A stretch of DNA of 64,000 nt from Brassica napus (lineage: Eukaryota; Streptophyta; Magnoliopsida; Brassicales; Brassicaceae). The position numbers and the translations under genes were made by a program. This document shows positions 34,801 to 47,549 of the stretch, in pieces. The stretch spans positions 11,307,726-11,371,725 of the forward strand of contig NC_063448.1 in NCBI RefSeq assembly GCF_020379485.1, in the 5' to 3' direction. Below the pieces are notes generated by a model. It made no database searches. It had not been told where the DNA came from and saw only the letters and a program-made list of their open reading frames with translations. The number at the start of each line of letters is the position of its first letter. Within the stretch, counting starts at the first letter, position 1.

Positions 34801-37533
34801 CTGCAAAAAAAAATAAGTTATCAGATTCGTATATACCTATAAGGATAGCTAAACTCAAATGGTTTCGACTATCCCGAACCCTTAATCGATTTAGAAATCA
34901 ATCCCGAACCCTAAAATGATTTATAACTCTATCCGGAACCGTAAATCAATTCAGAAGTCAATCCCAACTCGATTTGAAACCCTCAATCTATTAAAACCCC
35001 ACAATATAACCCTAAAACAACAAATAACCGAATCGAGATGCAGAAAATATCAAACCCAGATGAAAACCGTAAATCAAAAAAAATTTCCAACTCGATTTGA
35101 AACCTTAAATCGATTTAAACCCCACCTTAGAACCCTAAAACTGACTAAATCAACATGCATCAACTCCAAATGCAAAAATATTTAGCTAAATAGCCCCGAT
35201 TTACCTTCACCGTTTCACGATCGCCGAATCGCCTGTCGCCTTCGAGAGAGCTTTTTTTTTCGTGACGGAGAAAGAGAGTAAATGTTTTTTTCCACATGCG
35301 CAACACAACCCCCAGCCGGACCACTCCCGCCTCGCCACTTCCTTAAGGATTTGATCCTTAAACGCCTTAATTAAGGATCAATCATTCGGTTACAAATTTT
35401 TTTAATTATTATTTATATGTCATTTGCCTAAGTAATCGCGCTTTGGATTCATTACGAAACCGAGTTGCGGGTGCTCTTCCTTTATTTTGGGAAATAATTG
35501 CCTTACGCACTTACGCACTTACGCATAAGAATAGAACGATCACGTTTAGGTTTTGCAGATTCTTTTTCATTTAGGATTTTCTTCTGGAATGAATAAAATT
35601 ATTATTATAGTATTAAAATTATATTTTTGATAAAAATTGAGTTAGAGTTAGTTGTAAAGAAAAGTGGGATGGTTAGTGTTTGGTACTGTTACAAAAAGGG
35701 TTAGTGTTTGGTATATATATAGTTGGTATGAAGGGGCAGGCAGATGTAGTAAGCTTAACTTCTCTACCAATGATGATTTGGTTGGCTAATATCTTCTCCG
35801 ATTTCTCTTAATATTTGTTTTCTTTGTTTAGTTCCGCAATTCCTTCCTCTAATCTCCCTGACTCGTTTTTTTCTTATAGATTTTTAAAAAATGTAATCTC
35901 TATGTTTTTATTATAACTTCACCATATGTTTTTAGCACTTGTAAATGTAATATATTGTAATTAAAAAAGTGAGTGGTTAAAGGGGGAAATATTCTGAAAT
36001 GTCATTGGATGATCTGTATTTATATTCAAAATTAATTTCGATTAAAATATAATTATACTCGAATGTTCATAGTGTTTTTATTCGAATGTTCATAGCTAAA
36101 AGCCAATAGACATCATTATCTAAACTATAATCCTTATTGCTGAAATACAACTGTTTTTTTGCTTAGCAAATAGGAGTATAGACTTTTTGATACAAGATGC
36201 TATTTTTTCTTTATAGAAAAAAAACTAACACATGATGCGCAATTGGATACTAATTATGATTCATGAAATGTAACAACGAAGTTAGCTACTGTCTGGTGTG
36301 ATTATGATTACATGACGGGACATTTAGTAACTTTAGTTGGAGTTGGGCACGTCCCTTTGGACTCGCGTATGTTTCGTAATCCGAAATGGACTGAGGGAAC
36401 ATAAAAGAAAGCTGATGATTTGATAGTTAGGAATCGTGCCGTGACACTAGTTGACACGTTCTTGATCAGATTTGCCAAAATGTAATGATTATGGTTTGGA
36501 TTTTATCATTCTTGCCTCTCTATCTCTTAATATACTATAAACTCTATCGTATGTTTGTATGGTTTTTAATTTGGCTATACAATAAACTCTCTCGTAGATA
36601 ATTTGATGATTCAACGTTCGAAATAAAAGATACACACAAAAGACCTGCATTGCATATAGCAAGTAAACGAAAATTTAAAAGATGCTGAAAATTCTATAAA
36701 TACAGCGTGTAGTAAATACTGTTAACTTATTTCAACACCGAGAACTGATCTAAATTTGATTTAATTCAATCCTAACACATTTCTAAAGAAAGTAGAAACA
36801 CTAACCTTGATCAATGCTTGAATGCAATGCCACCAATTGATCTTCTCCTCTTTAACCTTTTCTTTGGTGATTTCCTTGATGGACAAGAAATCCCAAACCT
36901 TCCTTAATCTCTCATTTTGATAATCAGTATTGTTGTTTTGTGTTTTAGAGAGACTTTTTTTTTACTTACAAGTCAAACGATGTACGAGTCACTTTTATAA
37001 TAATCAAAGAGATGTGTCTTAACCAACACAATTCTCGGACATAACACTTCGACGCAACACTTCATTATTTAAACCGCACAAGTGCTAAATAATGTATCAT
37101 CATATATATTAAATATATGGTAATATATTCCATTATTATTACATTTTACATATACATATATATGACCATGAGATTAAGGACATTTATATACATAAGGTAA
37201 AGTATGAGGGTTATCAATACACCCGGATTTTAACTCATTAATCGAAACCAATCCATCACGGTATCACCTTTTATATTAGAGTCTAAAAACATTAATATGA
37301 ACTTGAACTCTATATTAAACCAACAGATACATAGGTCACATAGAATATTAAATATTCTTACAAATATGTTCTGAAACAAACAAACAAACCGATTAACAAT
37401 ATAAACATTCGTGACATTTGTATTTTCCTGTTTTGATATTCACATTCAAAATTAGTGTAGATAGATCCACAATCAAAATTCAAACCCGTGACAATTAAAA
37501 AAAAGACAATAATAATAATCAAATATATAGCTT
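34801..37533. other. Spacer, no complete gene seen
   Basis: The 35200-35400 part has a GC-richer leader-like sequence and TTAAGG/CCTTAA motifs (about 35341-35390) that could be the right end of the Harbinger element. A short open segment on the minus strand (about 36940-36800, RLRKVWDFLSIKEITKEKV) reads like an exon but matches nothing I know. Confidence 0.4.
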
Positions 37534-37538
37534 GTGAT

Positions 37539-39619
37539 TGTTGGAACTCGTTTTTAACAAATTGGTGTAGACCATTTTCCGATGGGTTTTTCGACGGAGA
37601 CGTCTGTCGGAAATACCGGAATTTGGGCACGATGTAATCGTCACCGTGAACACTATGAGTTAGTGTATTTGTTTGTCAAAATCGAAGTTGTTGTGAATGA
37701 GAAATGGAGGTCTAAAGTGTATGACTTGCAAAGTTTGGGCACGATGTAATCGTCACCGTGAACACTATGAGTTAGTGTATTTGTTTGTCAAAATCGAAGT
37801 TGTTGTGAATGAGAAATGGAGGTCTAAAGTGTATGACTTGCAAAGTTTGTAAGTTTTGAATTTGGCTAAGTATATAAACTAGCAAATATACACTTTGGTT
37901 ACTTGGGTTTGAATTATAAAATAAAATGGTTAGTTAGACTAAATGTCTAATAACTTATTTTAAAATCTTATTCATGAATAAAAAGAAATGTAAACCCATT
38001 TAAGAAAAATATCATTGGTGTTAGTCAAACATACAATATCTTCTTGAAAGCTAACGTTACCATATTGATTACAAAGGAATCAAATTTCCTTTATGTCTAT
38101 TAAAGGCTGTGTACATTAGTGGCTCCATATTAAGTGCACGACGTGTTTCATCTTATTATAAAGGAAGAGAAACAATTGGTGTAGTCTCATTCTTTTACAT
38201 AGAAAAATAATACAATCCTCCATATTTCTTTTATCTTTCTCTTTGATTTTCTTTTGAATCTGAGAGTATACACAAAACTAGTTTCGTCATAGAGTGACGC
38301 AAATCAGAAGATTTTTTGCACTTGTATCATGGGACTCATTACGTTATCGAACTGTCGCACTACGAGGCGTATTTTGAGTTAAAGAAAGAAATAATATCTC
38401 GACTCTGCAGTTGTATCATCATTTTTTTAATCTTTAATATAATCTTATCAATTCTATTCTTTACAATATTAAGTTTTTCCGTAATTTATATAATACGGTT
38501 TTATCGGTCTTAACACATGTAGGACCAAATATAACACAATAACAAATCAAATTAAACGTCAACTCAAACGCAATGACACAAGATATTAACTGGTCAACTG
38601 ATACAATAAACTTACTTTACCACTAGAACGATATGGAATGATAATATCAATAACAAGGAAGCGTTTGATTGCTTGAAATGAAATATATATATATAAAAAA
38701 AAACTACGGAACATATTTTGAGTTAAGACTGGTAGGACCGTATTATATAAATTACGGAAAACTGAATATTGTAAAGAATAAAATTGATAAGATTATACCA
38801 AAAATTAATAAAATGATGATACAGCTGTAGAGTCGAGATATTATCTCTTTCTTTAACTCAAAATACGTCCCATAGTGCGACGGTTCGATAATGTAATGAG
38901 TCCCATGATATAACTACAAAAATCTTCTGATTTGCGTCACTCTATCAGAAACCTGACGAAACTAGTTTTGTGTATACTATCATACTCAAAAAATAAAAGA
39001 AGAGAAGACGCACAGAAAAATAAAGAATCAAATATTCAAGTGGGAGAAATGTATTTGCTATATTTGCTCGTATAAATGTTTCTGCAAAGAATGACTTAAG
39101 CTCCCTTTTGTAACCAACAAAACAGGTCCAACGTAAGCCATAAATGGAGCATTGAATCAAATCAAATGTCATAAAGAGAAATTGATTCTTTGTAACTATT
39201 TTGATAACGTGCATTCAAGAAAAAGATATTGTAAGTTTAACTAGGTTAAACAACAATAATCTTTTTAATGGGTTTAAATCTTTTATATTTAAATAAATAT
39301 AAGATAATCATAAAATAAGTTATTAGACATAATGTCCAACTAACAAATTTTAATTTAACCCCAAATATATAAAGTGAGACATTTGCTAATTTCATATTTA
39401 GCCAAATTCAAAATTTTACAAGCTTTGTAAAACACTCTCGTTACACCTCCATTTCTTATTCAAAACAACTCCAATTTTGACCAACAAATACACTATCTCA
39501 TAGTGCTCACGGTGACGATTACATCGTGCCCAAGTTCCGGTTATTCCGACAGACGTCTCCATCGAAAAACCCATCGGAAAATTGGTCCACGCCACTTTGT
39601 CAAAAAACGAGTTCCAACA
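37539..39619. mobile_element. Foldback-type element with about 0.9-kb inverted arms
   Basis: The arms (about 37539-38512 and about 38720-39619) are diverged inverted copies. Outer ends read TGTTGGAACTCG at left and its complement at right. A 5-bp repeat GTGAT flanks the element (37534-37538 and 39620-39624). The left arm has an extra tandem copy of a 112-bp unit (37622-37733, 37734-37845). The centre (about 38513-38720) is AT-rich. No transposase ORF is present. Possibly a Mutator/foldback derivative. The superfamily is not settled because the duplication is short. Confidence 0.72.
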
Positions 39620-39669
39620 GTGATGAGTAGTGAGCTAATATGATTTTGTGTTCCTTGTAATGCTCTCAG

Positions 39670-40255
39670 TGGATTCCTGAGCTCAGGCATTAAGCTCCTG
39701 GTGTTCCTTTTATCCTCGTCGGCACACAACTCGGTGATCAAACTCTTTCCTTCTTTAAACTTAGCTTAGCTATTGTTTTAACTATATATGTTCTTTGATT
39801 TTTAAGTTATTCTTACATGATTTTGAATGGTCATGGGAGATTATTGATATTTTTTTGGTATTTACAGACCTTCGAGATGACAAACAATTCTTCATAGATC
39901 ATCCTGGTGCAGTGCCAATTACTACACACCAGGTATTGTCTTCAGAACGCATAGTTCCACCATGAGTGCCATGTTCTTGTTGAAAACAAAAGGGTCTACA
40001 TTGGGCAAGGATAGGAACTGAAGAAACTGATTGGATCTGCGATCTACATTGAATGTAATTCCAAGACACATCAGGTAGACATTATAAAACTGCTTGTCCT
40101 GGTTCCTATGTTTGCATAGACTCTGGTTATGAGACTGACGTTTTTTTGGGATTATGCAGAATGTGAAGGCAGTGTTTGATGCAGCCATAAAAGTGGTGCT
40201 TCAGCCACCAAAGCAGAAGAAGAAAAGAAACAAGAACCGTTGCGTGTTCTTGTGA
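39670..40255 (+). pseudogene. ROP2: ROP2-like Rho GTPase, 3' half only
   Basis: Exons matching the second half of a plant ROP GTPase: 39670-39733 (WIPELRH, stop, APGVPFILVGTQL), 39868-39932 ([22 protein letters not shown] over two parts), about 40010-40074 (ELKKLIGSAIYIECNSKTHQ) and 40160-40255 ([15 protein letters not shown], a polybasic stretch, then the CVFL prenylation box). TAA replaces the Tyr codon after RH, and TAG appears before ELKKL. The P-loop, switch regions and G3/G4 start (exons 1-3) are absent: 50 bp upstream of the first surviving exon the foldback element begins. ROP2 (At1g20090, from memory) lies at this place in the Arabidopsis order, so this is a local remnant rather than a transposed fragment. 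Confidence 0.9.
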
Positions 40256-40967
40256 TAAATGAAAATCTCTAAAGACTAGGAGGTAAACGAAAGGAAGAAG
40301 AAGAAGATCTCGACTATTTAATTCGTCCCCACTTTAATATGACAATTCCAACGTGAAGGGAGACATTCCGAGTAGCTTTTTGTGTAGTTGCTAAAACAAA
40401 TTGTGTTGTTGTGTCTTTTACTCTTTGCTGGTGAATCCTTTTGAGTTCATAGTGTGTTAAACTCGTGCCATGTAGATAAATCTCTCTCTCTCTCACGTTG
40501 TTGTATTGACATATTAATCTAATTTAATTTGCAAATTTTGCTTCTGTTTTTAAGCTGTTTGTCTTATGCCTCGTCACCCAAATGATATGATTTGAGAATC
40601 TTGATGTGAACATAGTTGTCATTTTCCTTATAAAAGTCATCTTCCTTATAAAAGTCATCTTCCTTAGAACACAAAACTTCCAACAATTGATTACTCTTCA
40701 CGCACACTCAAGAAGAAAAGAGAAAAGCAACTGGACAACATCATAAACTCAATGATGTCAGGGGACTTATTGTAAACGGTTGTTGGAATCGTTTCTTCAA
40801 AGGTTGCCAGACTTTGAAAAAAGTAGAACAAGATTAGAGTCAAAAATAGGGGGATCATTCAAGTATTACTTATCTTTGTGGTTGTTACAATTCGTGGAAC
40901 TGTACAAGTTAAGGCCTAGCTTAGCGCCTAGCCTAAGCTGAGAAAGAACAAAACAATTATCTGGGAC
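40256..40967. other. 3' flank of the ROP2 remnant and spacer
   Basis: Probable ROP2 3' untranslated region, then spacer. A 17-bp unit (CTTATAAAAGTCATCTT core) is repeated in tandem at about 40625-40670. Confidence 0.45.
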
Positions 40968-42248
40968 CTAGAACAGGACTGTGTATGGCAATGAAAAAGT
41001 TCCTACTTCAGACAAAAACTGAGAACTAGGAAAACAGGACTCTCCCGACTTCTGCAAGTTCATGACCATGTCTTCATCCATAGTAGACTTGGTAGAACTA
41101 TTCTCTTGCCGCCTTCCACTAAGAAGCCAGTCATCGCTGTTGCCATCATCTTCCTCAATGGAGAGACAAGGAAGAACCGGTTCATCAAACAGTGAACTGT
41201 ACCGTGATTCTTTGCTAGTCTTATGTTTCTTTTTCTTCTTTGATTCAGAAAGAATTGCAGTCTCGACACTCTCGAGAGAAGCTGGAAGCAGATTCTCATC
41301 ATGACCTGAGACAGAACTTGATATTTCAGTCCCTGAGGTGGAACAAACGAGATCCTCTTGAGGGACAACAAACTCAGCTTCCTTAGGCTTCTTGAAGACA
41401 AAACGTATCCGTAGAGGATTACCAGTTACAGGCGTAGCTGCAAATAATTAAATGAACAATCTTCATAAAATTACAATAGAAGTTTAAAAATGAAATTCAT
41501 CTAGTTAAGATAAGAATAAACACAAACCTTTGATATTACTCTCAACAGAAGGAGAAGCTTCCCTTCTTCTCTTCTTACTACTTTGGCTACCATCAGACAG
41601 ATATTTCTCATGTTCTTCTGTCAAACAACTCTTCTCAAGTTGTTCAGATTCATCAGACACTTGCTTGGTTGGTAGATACACATGTTCAATGGTTTTCTCA
41701 TTCTTCTGTTTCTTATCTTTCTTTCTCTCCTTCTTCTCTTTAGGGTGCACCTTTTTTGAAGTGACTATTTGTCTCTCAATCTTTATAATCCATTAGAATA
41801 AAGGATTTAGACTATTGGGGAAGGATTATCGTTTAACAACCAGTACCCATATACGTGGGTACATCAACCAAGGAAACAATAAAACAATGTTAAGCGAGAG
41901 TCAGAACATATATATCTTACCTACAACACGTCTCTACGGTCGTTAACTATTATAATAGACAATACTAATCTATAGAAAAATCAATATGCTAATACAAATT
42001 TCACAGATCTATAAGCAACCAATCCAACAAATCAATAAAACCCTGCAAGTTAATCAAATCATATGCAACCTAGCCATATTATAAAAAGGATATATGCTAT
42101 ATTAAAACATGCCAATTCAAAATCTCCACGGTGCGAATCAATCACAAGAATTGAGTGCTCGACGAACCTTAGTCGATTCGACCAAGTTCTGACCGTTGGC
42201 CCAGTTCCTCGCATACACAGGCGGTGGTGATGTGAAATATCTCGACAT
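40968..42248 (-). CDS. Conserved plant protein of unknown function (At1g20100-like)
   Basis: Three exons (42248-42168, 41780-41528, 41437-40968) give 267 residues with all junctions in frame. It starts MSRYFTSPPPVYARNWANG, with a conserved basic region (VHPKEKKERKKDKKQKNEK) and an SKKRRREASP stretch that could be nuclear signals. Later come RIRFVFKKPKEAEFV and an acidic DDGNSDDWLLSGRR block near the C-terminus, ending YTVLF. Arabidopsis relatives (At1g20100, At1g75860) carry the label DNA ligase-like, but I see no ligase motif. Intact. Head to head with FREE1, as I recall from Arabidopsis. Confidence 0.87.
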
Positions 42249-42437
42249 CGTTTGTCTTTTTCTATCTAATCGGTTTCAACAGTAAAAAACGGACACGGAC
42301 AAGGATACGGGCAGGACTAATACAACAACCTTAGATCCAGACAAGCCTACGGAACGTCTCTCTCTGTGGCGCGAAATCAATCGAAATCTAATCAAACGCT
42401 AATTTCTTTTTCTCGATTGGTATTGTCAAATCCAAAA

Positions 42438-42475
<38 letters not shown>

Positions 42476-43002
42476 ATAAACAATTGGTTGAGAAAATAAT
42501 GGAGAGGGTGAGGTGTGTATTTAAAGACGCGTGAAACACTCAGATCCACCGACTTGGCCTACGTTTGGGAGAATAACTAATTAGAAAAAGGAAAACCCGT
42601 AATTGTCAAGTTCCCTTTTTTCTCTTTCGTCATTTATTATCTCCGTGTAACTCGGTCCGAGAATGGAACGTCATGTGAAACACCCATTTTACCCCCTTGC
42701 GTATCTTGTTATTGGGCTTAGTTCAGTTAAGAAAGCCCAATTGCATTTACTGGTCTCCTCCGTTCCTCGCACTTGTCTAGCACAGAAAGAAACAACTGGA
42801 ATCATCTGTTGTGGGTGGGCGTATCCACCACGAGTTAAAATAAATCAACGGTGTATGGAGAGACCACGTGTACCATAGTGAAAACTTAACGTAGTTTTTG
42901 CGGCACGCACAATCTTTTCCCTCCACCAAATTCTCCGATCATCTTTCTCCCAGGCTTCGTCGTCTCTCCGATTAGCAAACGAACTCCAATCACGGATCAG
43001 CG
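42249..43002. promoter_or_regulatory. Bidirectional promoter of the At1g20100-like gene and FREE1
   Basis: A (GA)n microsatellite (about 42438-42471) lies in what should be the leader of the minus-strand gene, a common place for GAGA repeats in plants. ATTGGGCTTAG (near 42712) and AAGCCCAATTG (near 42733) form an inverted site II pair. CACGTG occurs near 42865. Confidence 0.6.
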
Positions 43003-45660
43003 ATGCAACAGGGAGATCACAATTCCTATTATCACCACCAGTACCCTCACTTTCCAAACCCTTCCCCTAATCCTACAACTCCGCCGTCGGTGCTCCGGCA
43101 AATCTTTCTAGTAACACGTTCGCGTCAGCTCCACCGTTTACCGACGGTTACGGAACCGCCGATTACTCTAATTATCCCCAGAATTACTGGCAAAACACTG
43201 ATCATCCACCGGCGTCATCTTACGGATCGTTCGATTCTACGTCCCCGTATCCACCGTACGATCAGCACCAGAGCTCTGGATACTCCCATGCGCCTCATCC
43301 TCCTCCTTCATCTGCTGCTGCCCCGTCGCCTTACTCATCATCCTCATTGTACTCTGCACCTCCTTCCTATGAGAAACCTGTGAATTACGGCCAGAGCAGA
43401 TCGGATAACTATGGCGATGGCGTCTATTCTTACCAAGGTGGCAAAGTCGAGCCCTACGGGTCTCGCGGAACAGCCCCCAAATCATCTAGTTCCACATTTG
43501 AGCTTTGAGCTTTTGTGTTACTTAGAACTGTCCCTCTGAATTTTGCTACCAGATTGGTTTGGATGGCCTCCGTATGCTTGATCCAAGCACTAGCCGAACT
43601 TTGAGAATATATCCTCTTGAGAACATCACAAGATGCGAGGTAAGAGGAGATTAGCTAGCTTTTTTTCTTCTCTCCAAGGCCTTTTTGGTGTGTTGCTATT
43701 TGCATGAATGAGACGAGTCTTGTATCTATTTTTTTCCTATCCAGAAACTAGATTCTTCTATTTTGGCTTTTTGGTCTAAGACTTCGGTAGACATTGATGC
43801 TAAACGTATCAGACTGCAATCAAATAGTTACACCACCAACACACTTCTGGACACAGTGACAGCTGCAATGTTTCAGGTTCCTTAGCTAACGTTTTTGTGT
43901 CAATTAGGCCTAAGTTTTCAATTCCTTTATGCTTTCTTTTCATTAATCCAATATTTTATGATGGTATGTTTTAGGCTAAGGAGATTGGGGGAAGTAGCAG
44001 ACCTCCTACCTCTGTAAAGCTGGTCGAACAATCTGCTGAGAAGAAGAAAGGATTGGGTGATTGGATTAACATTATAAAGCCTGTAAATGAGGAGAAAGAT
44101 CATTGGGTATGATTCTTCGTTTATTTGGAACAAAAATATAAAACCGCTTCCTTGCTTAGCTGAGGTTTTTGTGGGAATAAAAATCTCATTATTATCTTTC
44201 GTGCTTAGCTATGGTTTTGTTGTTCTCACTCCATTTAAATCTGGCTTCAGGTTCCAGACGAAGCTGCTTCGAAGTGCACGTCATGTGGGTCAGATTTCGG
44301 TGCATTTATACGAAGGGTATTGTTTCTTCCTCCCTGATCTTCTAATCTAGGATTAAGTTCTCGACCATCCCGGGACTGACAAACCTTATGGACTATTGTT
44401 ATTTCAGCACCACTGCCGGAACTGTGGTGATGTCTTCTGTGACAACTGCACGCAAGGTAGGATTGCTCTCACTGCCGATGAGAATGCTCCTCAAGTCCGT
44501 TTCTGCGACCGATGCATGGTATGCTCTGCTCATTGTTCCTTAGGTTGTGAAATAATGTTCCATGGCTTTCTGAGAATGCGTTGATGATGTAGCTTTAACA
44601 TGGAGAACCTTGATTGTCTGTTCTAGTTAAAAGTAAATTTGTACCGGAACTTGTTAATGTCGGAGTAGGCTCTTTAAGTTTAAAAGTTATTGCTGCTTAT
44701 ATGATTCTGATTCTTGATGTGCAAAGGCAGAAGTGTCACAAAGGTTGAGTAATGCCAAGGAATCTGCTAGCAGGAACGTGAGTGTGCAGAGCCATGAAGA
44801 CCTCGCTAGGAAGTTACAGGTGAGCTTATCTCTCCAGCTTCTTTACTAGGTTTAACGATTAGAAATTTGAACTGATATCCGGCACAAATTATACAATTGT
44901 TTTCTGATTGCGAATATGTTTGCCACAGGAGGAAATGCAGAAAAACCGAAAGTCTTCATCTGGTAATTATCTGTATTTAATATACTTCATGGTATTCATT
45001 TTATGATTACTGAGAATGATAGATATGGTTTCAACAGGTTCGAGGGAAGGATCTGGGAGGCGGATGAAGGACGTAGCTTGTCCAACGTGTACAGTGTACT
45101 TGGAGGTTAGATTCTTTGATAATCCATCTTCCTTTCTATGATTTTCTGGTTCTATATTTTCTAGAGCAAGGAAAACATGGCGGTCCTCATAGGCATAATC
45201 CCGTGTGTTGATGCGTATAATCATCTTGCAAACACTTTTACGATACAATAACTAGAGAAACATTGGGTAATATTATCATATGCATCTGTGAGATTTCTTC
45301 TTTTGACATAATAGTAGGCCTTACTTCTTACTCCTAGGATCCTTTATTTTATAAAGGTGAGTATAGAACTGCTACCCATGCGAGCTCTAGTATCAAATAG
45401 CTAGGTATGGTCGTCTAGTTTTAGAATGGATCATGGAGATTGTCGCTTAATCATCTGAACAGTTAGTTAAAGCAAGTGGATATAAGATTCGAGCCAGCTA
45501 TTTGGAAATTTGAAGTTTACTATTTGTAGTGTCTCATGTTAACAAGTATGTGGTTGTGAGATCATTTCCATCTAAATTGCAGGTTCAGGTTCCAATCTCA
45601 GGATCCGAGACCATTGAGTGCGGTGTTTGCCAAAACCCTTTCATTGTTAGCGCGCATTGA
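43003..45660 (+). pseudogene. FREE1: FREE1/FYVE1 (ESCRT-associated FYVE protein), N-terminally broken copy
   Basis: The start MQQGDHNSYYHHQY is intact. Near 43085-43095 the frame shifts into the proline-rich region, which stays open to a TGA at 43506. There the rest of exon 1 (about 60 residues in Arabidopsis, from memory) and its splice donor are missing. From 43553 all nine downstream exons are clean: 43553-43639, 43745-43876, 43975-44106, 44251-44316, 44408-44518, 44727-44819, 44929-44962, 45038-45105, 45583-45660. They encode IGLDGLRMLDPS, the FYVE finger (CTSCGSDFGAFIRRHHCRNCG, then CDNC and CDRC), the coiled coil and VCQNPFIVSAH. FREE1 binds PI3P and ubiquitin and sorts cargo into multivesicular bodies. 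This copy cannot make the full protein. A shorter product from a downstream start is conceivable. Confidence 0.86.
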
Positions 45661-46034
45661 TCTTCCTACCCTCTTTTATTCTGCCTTGACATATACATTA
45701 TTAATCAAACCTATGAGGTTTTGGGTCATTTGGTTATTGAATTGGGTTTGATCACACCAAAAATAAGTTGTTGGTCGTGTCTCATGTGGTGCTTCCCCTT
45801 TGTGTGTATATGAAAGTCTTTCGAGTGATGGGCTGATTGTCTGATTTACTGATCCAACCTTTAATGTATATGAAACATTTACATGCTCTGAGATATATAA
45901 GTTCTATATGATTTGATTGTTCGTGTAAAAGCTAGATACTAAGAAGAAGGGAGTTCTATGGCTGTATAACATTTATGTCTTAACGAGCTGATCTATAGTA
46001 TAATGCGTATATTCTGTTATAAATTAGTGTAGAT
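45661..46034. other. 3' flank of FREE1
   Basis: Likely 3' untranslated region and spacer. No other feature seen. Confidence 0.45.
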
Positions 46035-47083
46035 TGTACGAAACAGAAGTGTCCCCAGCCGCCAAAACCTCTATTCTTAGATCAATAGCTTCCCCGATGG
46101 TTTGGCTTCGTCACCGCCGGGGAGGCTCTTCCTCCTCGTCCTATTTCCTCTCATGTGTCTTATTTTCTCCTCTCCAGTGTCATCATCTTTTTCTGTCCTA
46201 CGGTGTTGTTTCTTTGGATTAGGACATTGACGGTCTCGACGATACAACTTTTTGGCGTTCTTCGTTCAGGCTAGAGAAAGGAAGGTGTTTGTTTTCTTCA
46301 TCGGTCCAGTCTCAAGTTGGTTGTTTCAACCTTTGCTCTCGTTCTGACGGAGATTTTGATAAGTGATTCGTCCGCGTTGGCATTTGTCCGGCCAGATCTG
46401 TGGCTGGTGTTTCCAGACCTCGTTCTGCTATCCCAGTTGTGAGTGGTGCATCATTCGGCTCCCATCAATGAAGTATTTTGGGTGGGAGTCTTGCTTGGTT
46501 CTGAGATTTGAGTCTTGTTATTTTCTAAGTATTTGGTGATCATCTGTTTTAGTTCTTGCTCTCTCTTTTGCAACGGAACCGTCTATGGTTAGTTTATTGA
46601 TTCTAAAGTTTGGAATTCACTGGTTACAATTCCCGGTTTGCTTGTCCTTCGGATTCAGTTTGTTCTTGATTCTTGTCAGAAGAATTAGTCTTTGTTCCCT
46701 ATTTTATGGTGGTTTCTATCTAGGCGTTTACTGGTTGTGTCATTTGTTGTTGTCGGACTTTACCGCATTTGGAGGTGTGATGAAGATCAATAGGTCATAA
46801 CTTGCCATATTATGAGCCACAGGTTCATGATGATGGAAAGGTGGTCTCTCATTATTTGGAAGGAGGAAGATGCATCATGTGGCTTGTCGTGGGCATCAGT
46901 TGTCGATTACTCATCGTGAGAGAGGTGAAAAAGCAACTACGTTGTTCTTGCCTTGTGGGTAAGGCTCTCACATTTGTTTGAGATTAATTATAGATGTCTA
47001 CTGGTGTTTTTTTTTGAGTTTTTATTGCTGGCGGGTTTGGCTCAGGTTGTAAAAATACTTTGATTATAAGTGTTAAAAAAAAG
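46035..47083 (+). mobile_element. Non-LTR retroposon, probably Sadhu-like
   Basis: A GC-richer block of about 1 kb ends in TTATAAGTGTTAAAAAAAAG, a short poly(A)-type tail near 47075-47083. It has open stretches but no recognisable protein. The style matches the retroposon at 24255-25430. The 5' boundary is uncertain, and the only flanking repeat I can suggest is the short GAAACA. Confidence 0.45.
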
Positions 47084-47439
47084 ATGGAAACACGGTTGGA
47101 TACGAGAATGAGAATACAGAATAGTGATGGTTTACTATAGTGATGATTTACTGAATATCAGGAAAGTTCGAAGTGTCGGAATGAGGAGCCTAATAAGAGC
47201 CTCAAATATGGAAGTGTCAGTTGACACGACAAATATGTTAAAAACAATAACTGTAAGCCAAGTGAAAGTGCCGTATTTGGTTTTAAAGGTTACCATTGAA
47301 CTCACAGAACCCGGGTTCAATTCCTCCTGATGGTCTTTTATAATATTTTGACCCCTCAAAAAAGATTTCTTGGGTTCGCCTGACAATTTGTTTTTGGAAA
47401 AAATCTGAAGCCGGAGATCCTTCCTCAAGAGAGAGTTAA

Positions 47440-47549
47440 GACCATGATTAACCCGGAGTTTTTAAAGTGGGTTTTTAGCGGAAGTTAAAAAAATGTTTCT
47501 TAACTTCCGCTAAAAACCCCATCCTAAAAATCCCGAGTTAATCATGCTC
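47440..47549. mobile_element. Tourist-like MITE, nearly perfect palindrome
   Basis: The two halves are inverted copies: GACCATGATTAACCCGG at left, GAGCATGATTAACTCGG (complement) at right, and GGGTTTTTAGCGGAAGTTAA in both arms around a short A-rich loop. TAA flanks both sides (47437-47439 and 47550-47552). It is 110 bp long and of the same family as 1774-1958. The PIF/Harbinger transposase at 31-32 kb shows that the superfamily has been in this region. Confidence 0.85.

Noticed and set aside
43003..43383. 126-residue frame from the FREE1 start codon taken as a real protein
   Set aside because: After about 30 residues it leaves the FREE1 frame. The known protein continues in another frame, so this is a frameshift product.
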